Shown: piece by piece, positions 25,717 through 32,689 of the stretch
How the letters are laid out: each line of letters starts with the position of its first letter
Position numbering within the stretch: the first letter of the stretch is position 1
Origin: DTYU01 sp040756575
GTDB taxonomy: Bacteria > Bacillota > Desulfotomaculia > Desulfotomaculales > Ammonificaceae
Direction of reading: 5' to 3'
DNA: 64,000 nucleotides
Assembly (NCBI GenBank): GCA_040756575.1
Contig: JBFLYP010000010.1
Location: 21,802 to 85,801 of the forward strand
The notes under the pieces: generated by a model
What the model was told of the DNA's origin: nothing
The model's database searches: none
Seen by the model: the letters and a program-made list of their open reading frames with translations, nothing else
Program-made: the position numbers and the translations under genes

Positions 25717-26889
25717 ATGATGCTCAGTATTTCGAAGATGGTTTCCGGCCAAAAAGAAGGCGGGGATGCACTGCGTTACCATTTTGCGGAACGTCCTCAG
25801 GGACCGGTGGTTGTATGGAATTCCACCAGGGCGTGTAACCTGCGGTGCAAGCATTGTTACGCCAGTGCCACAGCCGGACCGGCCGATGGAGAGCTAACCA
25901 CGGAGGAGGCCAAACGCTTCATCGACGGCCTGGCCAGGGCCAAAGCTCCGGTGCTGCTCTTTTCGGGGGGCGAGCCGTTGATGCGGCCGGACTTTTTTGA
26001 GCTTGTCAACCATGCCCGGGGGCAAGGCATCCGCCCGGTTATCTCTACCAACGGCACCCTGATCTCGCCTGAGACGGCGCAGCGGATAAAGGAGGCCGGT
26101 GTCGGCTACGTAGGCATCAGCCTCGACGGGCTGGAGCAGCTGAACGACCGGATGCGCAAGGTTGAGGGAGCGTTTAAGATGGCGCTTGCGGGTATCCGGA
26201 ACTGCGTGACCGTCGGGCAGCGTGTGGGCCTCAGGTTCACAATCACCCGTGATAATTACCGGGATATCGCCGCAATCTTCGATCTGGTTGAAAAGGAAGG
26301 TATAAACCGGGTCTGCTTTTACCACCTGGTTTCCGTAGGCAGGGGCGTGAACCTGCGTGACCAGGACCTGGAGCCGGGGACAAAGCGGGCGGTCGTGGAT
26401 CTGATTATCGAACGGACGGTCGATTTCTGCAGGCGCGGTCTGGGGAAAGAGATACTTACGGTGGACAACCATGCCGATAGCGTATACATCTATTTAAAAC
26501 TGAGGGAGACCGACCCGGCGCGGGCGGAGGAGGTTTACGACTGGCTTAAGAAAACGGGCGGCAACCGCAGCGGCAGCGGCATCGGTGCGGTAGACTGGTT
26601 CGGCAACGTCTATCCGGACCAGTTTACGCGAAACCATCCCTTAGGCAACGTCAGGGAGCGGGAGTTCGGTGAAATCTGGTACGGCGAATCCCACCCGCTT
26701 TTAAGGCAGCTCAGGAATCGGAAACCGCTGCTCAAAGGGCGCTGCGGCGCCTGTAAGTGGCTCGAGATCTGCAACGGTAACTTCCGTGCCCGGGCAGAGG
26801 CGGTTTACGGCGACTTCTGGGCACCCGACCCGGGCTGCTACCTTACGGATGAGGAAATCGGCCTGACAACGCAGGAGGCTGTGCGGTAA
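25717..26889 (+). CDS. ahbC: radical SAM protein of the AhbC/NirJ type (alternative heme synthesis)
   Basis: 390 aa. Radical SAM cluster C40-x3-C44-x2-C47 (ACNLRCKHCYA), SAM motifs SGGEPLMRPDF and STNGT, and a C-terminal SPASM-like cysteine set (C343, C346, C352, C374). Closest match by eye is to AhbC/NirJ proteins. AhbC removes acetate side chains of didecarboxysiroheme in the siroheme-dependent heme route used by sulfate reducers; NirJ acts in heme d1 synthesis. Beside many cytochrome genes AhbC is more likely, but ahbA, ahbB and ahbD are not in the window, so the exact step is open. ATGATG start after AGGGGGG. Confidence 0.8.
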   Translation: MMLSISKMVSGQKEGGDALRYHFAERPQGPVVVWNSTRACNLRCKHCYASATAGPADGELTTEEAKRFIDGLARAKAPVLLFSGGEPLMRPDFFELVNHARGQGIRPVISTNGTLISPETAQRIKEAGVGYVGISLDGLEQLNDRMRKVEGAFKMALAGIRNCVTVGQRVGLRFTITRDNYRDIAAIFDLVEKEGINRVCFYHLVSVGRGVNLRDQDLEPGTKRAVVDLIIERTVDFCRRGLGKEILTVDNHADSVYIYLKLRETDPARAEEVYDWLKKTGGNRSGSGIGAVDWFGNVYPDQFTRNHPLGNVREREFGEIWYGESHPLLRQLRNRKPLLKGRCGACKWLEICNGNFRARAEAVYGDFWAPDPGCYLTDEEIGLTTQEAVR

Positions 26890-26916
26890 AACGTTCGACG
26901 TTCAACGTTAAAATCT

Positions 26917-26959
26917 GAAGCCCCCGGTGCAAGGCATCCCAACCTACATCGGGGGCTTC
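26917..26959 (-). terminator. hairpin terminator between radical SAM gene and ccsA-like gene
   Basis: A perfect 10-bp stem GAAGCCCCCG (26917-26926) / CGGGGGCTTC (26950-26959) with a 23-nt loop. On the minus strand it is followed by AGATTTTAACG, a modest T-run, so it suits the resB-ccsA transcript. It may also slow plus-strand transcripts of the radical SAM gene. Confidence 0.6.
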
Positions 26960-27015
26960 ATGGCTTATCCAGCGTTGCTGTTTGCTTTGTCTTGCTTTGC
27001 TAAGAAGTCCCGCTT

Positions 27016-27831
27016 TTAATAGCTGTGCAGGCCCTCCATCAGGTACGTTACGCCGAAAAAGGTGAACATGACAGTTGCAAAGCCCAGGATGGCAAGCCAT
27101 GCGCCGCGCCGCCCCCGCCAGGAGCCCCGGGTCCAGCCGTGCAAGTAGAAGGCGTAAACGATCCACGTGATAAGTGCCCATGTCTCCTTGGGGTCCCAGC
27201 TCCACCAGGTTCCCCAGGCCTCCTCCGCCCATACCGCGCCGGTGATGAGCACGAGCGTCTGAAAGGCGAAGCCGAAGGCGATGGTGCCGTATATCAAACG
27301 GTCGAGGCGCCCGGGTTCCGGAAAAAGACTCTTCACTCCTGAATTCGAAGCGCCCGGGCGGTCCTTTATGAGGTACATTACAGCCATGGCGAAAGACAAT
27401 CCAAATGCCCCGTAAGCCAGGATGGCCGTCGCGACATGGAACTGAAGCCAGTAGCTTTGCAGCGCGGCGACCAGCGGCTCCGCCGCCTTTTGAATCTTGA
27501 AGGCGTAGGCCATCAGCACAACGATCAGCGGGGTTGCAAAGATACCCGCGCCGGGCATTCTCATCCGGGTGCCGGCAAAGAGCGTGGCGAAGGCGATACC
27601 GAAAATCATTAGGCTAAGAAACTCGTACATGTTTGCGAAGGGCCAGCGCCCTGCAGCGATGCTCCTGGCGGTCAGGCTGACCAGGTGGGATAGTAACCCT
27701 GCGGCGGTGAGGGCTAAGCCTAATTTGGCGGTACGGTCGCTCCTCGTCCATCCGTATGCGAAAAAGGCCGCCATCGCGAGTACGTAAGCAATAAGGGCGA
27801 TGGTAAAGAAGTTGCTTTCGACGGGTTGCAC
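27016..27831 (-). CDS. ccsA: cytochrome c biogenesis protein CcsA/ResC (heme handling)
   Basis: 271 aa with about eight membrane segments and the tryptophan-rich WWD heme-handling motif (WGTWWSWDPKETWALITW), plus conserved His residues in LLSHLVSLTAR, HVATAILAYG and FYLHGWTRG. With ResB it forms the System II synthase that exports heme and attaches it to CxxCH apocytochromes outside the membrane. GTG 27831 is chosen because AAGGAG lies 8 nt upstream; the longer frame would run back through the end of resB. It follows resB by 22 nt. Confidence 0.93.
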   Translation of the reverse strand: MQPVESNFFTIALIAYVLAMAAFFAYGWTRSDRTAKLGLALTAAGLLSHLVSLTARSIAAGRWPFANMYEFLSLMIFGIAFATLFAGTRMRMPGAGIFATPLIVVLMAYAFKIQKAAEPLVAALQSYWLQFHVATAILAYGAFGLSFAMAVMYLIKDRPGASNSGVKSLFPEPGRLDRLIYGTIAFGFAFQTLVLITGAVWAEEAWGTWWSWDPKETWALITWIVYAFYLHGWTRGSWRGRRGAWLAILGFATVMFTFFGVTYLMEGLHSY

Positions 27832-27853
27832 GTGAGTCACTCCTTCCGGGAAT

Positions 27854-28921
27854 TTAATTGGTGGCTGCCGTTGTTGTATTGCCGGCCGGTATCCGGGTCC
27901 GCCGGGGGTTAAAGATGAGGTAAAGGAAGACGCCTGCGGTGGCCAGGATGAAGCCGGCGAAGGTGTACGGGAGCGCCGGATTGCGCTTGACCTGTAACCC
28001 TGTATATTGGGTGAAGCTGTTAAAAACGATTTCCCCGTCGGGAATCTCACCAGCCTTACCTATCGGCAGGATGCCCATCTTGACGGGCCCGTTTCGGTAC
28101 AGAACCCAAAGCACATGTGGATTTTTCGGCTCCTGCGAGCGCGTTGCCGGGTGCCCGTTCATGTCGTAGACAAAATCAGGATAAAACCGGGTAAGCAACG
28201 CGTACTGCGAACTGATCGGGTACGGTCGCTCGTCGGGAATCGTCTGAAAAGGCACGATTGCCCCGCCGACCGTCAGGCGTCCGCCCAAAACCGTGCCGTA
28301 ATTCATCTGGTAGACCTTAACTCCCCGGTGTTTCAGTGGATGGTTAACTGAAATATCAGCCTCCCGGACGGGCTTGCCGTTTTCAAGTACGGCACACCGG
28401 GTGATATACTGCTTCGGGGAACCGTCGGGGTAATACTCCACCTTGAAACTCTTGATCCGGAGGTCGAAGGGGAATCCCTTGGCAGTCAGCCCTGCAACCT
28501 CTCCCGGTACGGCGTTCACCCGCTTTTCATGGACCGCCCTGGGGGTGAACATCAGGGTGACGAGAATAAAAACAAGCCCGACGTGGAGCACCGTCAAGCC
28601 CCAGGCTCCTAAGCCCTTTCTGGCGTCTCTGCGGCTCAGGCGAATTGCAAACTCGCCCCTGTAATACGTACAGATCAGCAGGCTGACGACCAGCCAGAGT
28701 TCGGCGATCGTGAACCACCAGGAGCGGAAGAGGTTGGCAACCCCGGTGTTTATAATCAGTTGACCAAAGTTCGGTCCGTATCTTTGGGTATAAAACACAG
28801 CGTCCTCATTCTGAGGGATCAGGGTGCCGACTGCGGAGGCGATGCCGAGAAAGGCCAGGACCGTGAGGACGTTGCGTATAGAGGTGAAATGGTCCGTGAT
28901 CTTGGAAATAATTGTCTCCAC
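27854..28921 (-). CDS. resB: cytochrome c biogenesis protein ResB (CcsB)
   Basis: 355 aa, ResB family: N-terminal membrane segments (SIRNVLTVLAFLGIASAVGTLIPQ), a large extracytoplasmic domain (about 130-315) and a last membrane helix ending FNPRRTR. Together with CcsA it matures the c-type cytochromes, of which six large ones are encoded in this window. GTG start with a weak G-rich site. Upstream on the same strand are a 32-bp tandem repeat and a half copy of the dispersed repeat element. Confidence 0.92.
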   Translation of the reverse strand: METIISKITDHFTSIRNVLTVLAFLGIASAVGTLIPQNEDAVFYTQRYGPNFGQLIINTGVANLFRSWWFTIAELWLVVSLLICTYYRGEFAIRLSRRDARKGLGAWGLTVLHVGLVFILVTLMFTPRAVHEKRVNAVPGEVAGLTAKGFPFDLRIKSFKVEYYPDGSPKQYITRCAVLENGKPVREADISVNHPLKHRGVKVYQMNYGTVLGGRLTVGGAIVPFQTIPDERPYPISSQYALLTRFYPDFVYDMNGHPATRSQEPKNPHVLWVLYRNGPVKMGILPIGKAGEIPDGEIVFNSFTQYTGLQVKRNPALPYTFAGFILATAGVFLYLIFNPRRTRIPAGNTTTAATN

Positions 28922-28987
28922 CCCGCTAATTTATTGAATTATTCACCTTGAAGCTAAGTTTAAGACTAAGTACTTTATTTTTTCAGT

Positions 28988-29051
28988 TTAATTGTTTCGG
29001 AGCAGGAAGTCAATTCAAATTAATTGTTTCGGAGCAGGAAGTCACTTCAAA
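28988..29051 (-). repeat. 32-bp tandem direct repeat upstream of resB
   Basis: Two adjacent near-identical 32-bp units (28988-29019 and 29020-29051) sharing TTAATTGTTTCGGAGCAGG and the following AAGTCA-TTCAAA. They lie about 70-130 nt upstream of the resB start, a position suitable for an operator or for a recent replication-slippage duplication. Confidence 0.7.
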
Positions 29052-29130
29052 ATTTTCAGGCTCTTTCTGCCGGAATATTTTCTCGTTTAGCTTTAGCGCT
29101 GAGAGCGTAAGATAGTTTACTTATTGCACA

Positions 29131-29271
29131 TTCTTATAAACACGCCTTTCGCTGCACTCAGGCACAAAACATTATGAAAATGGGTGTTCATCCGTGGTTT
29201 AGTCCCTTTCTCCGTCTCCTGCTCCTAACGTAGAACGTAGAACGTCGCACGTAGAACGATTTTCAGATTTC
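29131..29271 (-). repeat. dispersed repeat, 5'-module only (copy F, upstream of resB)
   Basis: On the minus strand this matches the 5' module of copies A (5427-5560) and D (61055 on) closely, including the 7-nt-period array and GGAGCAGGAGACGGAGAAAG. The structured 3' module is missing. It points toward resB. Confidence 0.7.
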
Positions 29272-29320
29272 TTACTATCTGTTATGATGGTAAGAGAAAA
29301 TTTTCTTGGGGGAAAAGGTG

Positions 29321-29578
29321 ATGAGCAGGTCTATCACTAAGATTTCCAGTAAGAGGCAGATAACTGTGCCGGCAGCCTTTTGCAAAGCCTTAGGTATAGA
29401 ACCGGGGGAGAAGGTGCTGATAGAAATCGTGGAGGGTAAGCTCGTGATTTCCCCCGGAGCGAAGAGCTACACGGAGCTTTTGTCCGGTTGCCTCAACGGC
29501 GTCTATGGCACGAGTAAAGAGGAGATTGAAGCCTACATCAGGAGGGAGCGCACCTCTTGGGAAGAGAAGCCTTTCTGA
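29321..29578 (+). CDS. AbrB/MazE-family antitoxin
   Basis: An 85-aa swapped-hairpin AbrB-type protein: the N-terminal ISSKRQITVPAAFCKALGI and GEKVLIEIVEGKLVISP are classical. The C-terminal part (ELLSGCLNGVYGTSKEEIEAYIRRER) is the kind that blocks a PIN toxin. ATG 29321 with GGGGGA 8 nt upstream. The PIN-domain toxin frame starts 6 nt after its stop, as in typical toxin-antitoxin pairs. Antitoxins of this kind usually repress their own operon. Confidence 0.87.
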   Translation: MSRSITKISSKRQITVPAAFCKALGIEPGEKVLIEIVEGKLVISPGAKSYTELLSGCLNGVYGTSKEEIEAYIRRERTSWEEKPF

Positions 29579-29583
29579 AAAAG

Positions 29584-30014
29584 GTGAGCGGGTGCCGCCG
29601 CGTGCTTCTCGATACAAGCGTGCCGATCTATTTTCTCCAGAAGGTTGCACCGTATAGCGCCCTGGTAGAACCGCTATTCCGCCTTGTTGAGGAACAGGCT
29701 GTAAACGGATTCTATCGGTAATTTCGGAGGCGGAGCTCCTCGTGGGTCCGGCGAAGAAAAACGATGCTGAGAGTTTAAGTTTGGTGAAATCCTTCCTTGA
29801 GAACTTTCCAGGCGTAGACGTGATACCCGTCTCCCGGCCGGTTGCCCAGGAAGCGGCAAAACTGCGGGCGGGAAGCCGGTTGCCCCTGCCGGATGCCCTT
29901 ATTATCGCTACAGCGAAGGTATCCGGGTGTGAGGCGATTGTGGCTAATGATCTAACGTGGGCAAAGGCAGATGTTTTACCGGTTATCCTGTTAGACGATT
30001 ATTGCGACGAATAG
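29584..30014 (+). pseudogene. PIN-domain toxin, frameshifted
   Basis: Two frames together make a complete PIN protein of about 143 aa. The first (GTG 29584 to about 29716) encodes RVLLDTSVPIYFLQK with the first acidic residue and stops at 29724. The second continues as LSVISEAELLVGPAKKNDAE through LPDALIIATAKVSG and IVANDLTW to the stop at 30014, supplying the other acidic residues. One base appears to be missing near 29713-29718. PIN toxins are metal-dependent RNases. Either the toxin is dead, leaving the antitoxin alone, or the base call is wrong. Confidence 0.8.
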
Positions 30015-30105
30015 CGACCGCGCCGGGCATCTTTCTCGACTTCCTCTGAAGAAGATTTCGGCATCCTTGATCCATTAGATCCATTGGCGGCAACGGGAAT
30101 ATCCA

Positions 30106-32397
30106 TCAGTGGCAGCCGGCGGCGGTGGTGCAGTCCCCCCTGGACCAAGTCCCGGGGTCCGGCAGTGTTGCGGGTAAGCCCGTGATCTTCACCCCGGTGG
30201 AATAGGGCGGACTATAGCTGGTATCCATGAGTATCCCCCTGCGCCTGGAGCCGTGCGGGAGCGCCCCGTGGCAGCAGGCGCAGCCCTGTTCGTGAACGTA
30301 GCCCTTATTCCCCTTATATAGGGCGTGCAGGTTAGACCCCGCGTTGCCTGAGAACTTTGAGGTTCCGGTCCCGCCGCTACCGGCGTAAAAGTTATAGTCG
30401 TGGCACTTGAAGCAGAGATGACTGGAGGTGTCGGTGCCGCGCTTCCCGGTAGCGCCTGCAACGCTGGTGTCCGGGTTCCACGGCGCCTTGAGGATGAACT
30501 TCTCGGTCGAGCCGTGCGGCCCCGCGACGCTGCTGCCGGCGCTCCCGTGGCAGTCGGTGCATTTCATCGGGCTGTCGTACGTCCACGGACTGACGAACTT
30601 CCCGTAACCGGAAGGCACTCTGCTTATCCCCACCACCGCGTGGTAGCCCGGGTTGTTCGGGTTGAACTCCACCGAGGGATCCGTCTCCGCGAAGCCGCCG
30701 CTCGGCGAAGTGGGCGGGCTGCTGCCGTAGCTGAAGTACGAGTGGCACTTGAAGCAGACCTCGTACTGGCAGTCCGCGTCCTTCGTGAAGGTGTACGCCG
30801 GCGTTGCCCACGGCGTGGTCCCATAAGTCGGCATCACGCCCGAAACGCCCCGGAGCGGGCTGCCGGAAGTCGCCTGATGCACGTCGTGGCAGTCGGCGCA
30901 CTCGGCGTGGCGGTCGGCCTGCGGCACCAAGGCGTAATTCTCCGTGTTACTGTGCTTGCCGGAGAGCGTCAGCGTCGGGTGAGCGGATGACTTGAGGAAG
31001 TCGGACCTTATGTCAGGCGCACCGCCGCCGCTCTTGTGGCAGCGCAGGCACTCGCCATCGGTGGTGGAAGTATCCTCGTCGTAGCGCTGCAGTGCCGGGT
31101 AGTCGGAGCCGTGGCTCTCGTGGCAGGTAAGGCAGGTCATCCCCGTCCCGCCGTGGCCCCCGGACTGATAACTGCCTTTGTTCCAGCCGCCCGAGTTGGT
31201 GGTGAAAATCGTTTCCGGGAAGACGATGGTGTAGGGTACGTATTCAGTGGTGCTTTCGGTGGCCGCCGGCGGGCTGCCGTCGTGGCAGCTTATACAAAAG
31301 CCGGTGAAGGTGCCGACAGTGTTGGCGATGCCGTTATCCTGCGTAGCGGCGGTTCTCGCCATCACCGACTTGGTGTTGTCGGGGTTGGCAACCTGGGAAT
31401 AGGTCTCCACAGCGGAGAGGGACTTCGCGCCTACGGTGTGCGGCCCGTGGCAGCTCGTGCATTCCACTTTGGCACCGGTGGTGCCGGTGACATCGTGGTG
31501 GGAAGATTTGGCGAACTCCGCCTGGATATTGCGCCCGCTCATCGAATTGGACGTGGTGTTGTGGCATTTAAAGCAAAGGTTCTCCTCCGCTTTGGTTACG
31601 AGGCGCTTCCGGTCCGAGGCGTGCTTATAGTGACAAGTGGCGCAGGTCACCAGGGTACCGGATGCAGGCTGCAGCGCAGCCTTAGAAGTGTCGTAATGCG
31701 CCGCTTTGCTGTTCCGGTGGTTACCGAGGGTATATACCCAGTAGCTGACGGATTGGTTTTCCACGCTTGGGAAGCCGCGGTCGGTGCTCCCGTGGCAGGC
31801 TAAGCAGAAGTCCGGTCCCTGGTAGTAGCGGCCGGTGCTGTCGGTGCTGCTCAGCAGGCGGGCGTAGACCCCGCCGCTGACGGTAGTGTCACCGTGAGGG
31901 TTGTGGCAGTCGACGCACTCGAGCACCTGCCCCACGGCAGGGTTGCCGGTGTTTTTCACCGGGTGGAAGCATACCGAGCCTGCGGTTGTTCCGAAGCCGA
32001 AGCCGTAGACCTCCCTGGTTACGCCGGCGCCCCAGATGTCTGTTTCAGGTACATAAACTACGTTAAACACGCTTGCCGTGCCGTCGTGGCAGGTGAGGCA
32101 CAGGGCGGTAATCTCGCTTTGCAGTATGAGGGGCGGGCCTGCGGCGGTGTGGGCCACGTGGCAGGCGGCACAGCCCGCGGGGAATGCCTCGTAAGGCCCG
32201 TGGGGGGTCTCATAAGCCTGGGCGGCGACGGAACCGGCAAACGACCCGCCGGTGAGCAGGAGCAGGGCGCAGCAAAGGAGGAGGCACGCGACGTTTGTGC
32301 TCAAGTGGGAGTTGCCAAAGAGTAGTTTTCGAAAGCGGGCCCCGTCTGCTCGCAGATGGCAGGCGTTGGCTCCAACATCTAATCTCTGGCGTTCCAT
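30106..32397 (-). CDS. large multiheme c-type cytochrome, 15 CxxCH (paralog 2)
   Basis: 763 aa, start ATG 32397 after AGGTG. After a hydrophobic signal (about residues 37-60) it has 15 CxxCH motifs, from CAACH near residue 75 to CACCH about 75 residues before the end, many in the paired CxxCH-x-xH style (CHNPHG, CHGPH, CHESHG, CHDVH). The last residues hold a conserved CTTAAGCH, a possible non-standard heme motif. Long Ser/Thr/Gly-rich loops join the heme groups. It is the last gene of the cytochrome cluster and probably extracellular. It shares a 661-bp, apparently identical stretch with the next gene upstream. Confidence 0.88.
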   Translation of the reverse strand: MERQRLDVGANACHLRADGARFRKLLFGNSHLSTNVACLLLCCALLLLTGGSFAGSVAAQAYETPHGPYEAFPAGCAACHVAHTAAGPPLILQSEITALCLTCHDGTASVFNVVYVPETDIWGAGVTREVYGFGFGTTAGSVCFHPVKNTGNPAVGQVLECVDCHNPHGDTTVSGGVYARLLSSTDSTGRYYQGPDFCLACHGSTDRGFPSVENQSVSYWVYTLGNHRNSKAAHYDTSKAALQPASGTLVTCATCHYKHASDRKRLVTKAEENLCFKCHNTTSNSMSGRNIQAEFAKSSHHDVTGTTGAKVECTSCHGPHTVGAKSLSAVETYSQVANPDNTKSVMARTAATQDNGIANTVGTFTGFCISCHDGSPPAATESTTEYVPYTIVFPETIFTTNSGGWNKGSYQSGGHGGTGMTCLTCHESHGSDYPALQRYDEDTSTTDGECLRCHKSGGGAPDIRSDFLKSSAHPTLTLSGKHSNTENYALVPQADRHAECADCHDVHQATSGSPLRGVSGVMPTYGTTPWATPAYTFTKDADCQYEVCFKCHSYFSYGSSPPTSPSGGFAETDPSVEFNPNNPGYHAVVGISRVPSGYGKFVSPWTYDSPMKCTDCHGSAGSSVAGPHGSTEKFILKAPWNPDTSVAGATGKRGTDTSSHLCFKCHDYNFYAGSGGTGTSKFSGNAGSNLHALYKGNKGYVHEQGCACCHGALPHGSRRRGILMDTSYSPPYSTGVKITGLPATLPDPGTWSRGDCTTAAGCH
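30466..31126 (-). repeat. 661-bp stretch identical to 33041-33701 (copy 1)
   Basis: Within the 15-heme cytochrome gene, 661 bp match the paralog with no difference found by eye (constant offset of 2575). About 220 residues with heme motifs CLRCH, CADCH, CFKCH and CTDCH are therefore the same in both proteins. Flanking sequence drops quickly to partial similarity. Confidence 0.85.
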
Positions 32398-32632
32398 GAT
32401 TCGCACCTGCAGGTGGAGCCGGATTTCGTTCGGCTGCCGCATAACGGATGTGATACGATATATTTCTACAGTTCTCGGCATTTTCCTGCTATCGATTTAG
32501 AATCGGGACAAATATTTGCCGCTTGAAAGGGGGATAAGAAATGCCTTAGGCAACATCTGATCGTAAAAAAGATACGCTACCGGCTGTGGTTTCCAAAACC
32601 CGTTGCTGGCAAAAGGGCCGGGAAATGGAGAT

Positions 32633-32657
32633 GGCCGGCAATTATGCTTTGCCGGCC
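32633..32657 (-). terminator. hairpin between the two large cytochrome genes
   Basis: A perfect 9-bp stem GGCCGGCAA/TTGCCGGCC with a 7-nt loop, just after the stop of the 16-heme gene on the minus strand. There is no T-run, so it may protect the upstream mRNA or partially terminate rather than stop transcription. Confidence 0.5.
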
Positions 32658-32689
32658 CGGAAAAGAATCTTCTGAGGGCTAACCTGCAT

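Noticed and set aside
27832..28050. N-terminal extension of CcsA
   Set aside because: It runs through the resB 3' end in another frame and is Arg/Ser/Pro-rich; a good ribosome-binding site precedes GTG 27831.
30400..30990. 196-aa plus-strand frame, with a near-identical one at 32954-33565
   Set aside because: Their similarity only reflects the 661-bp identical stretch of the two cytochrome genes on the other strand.
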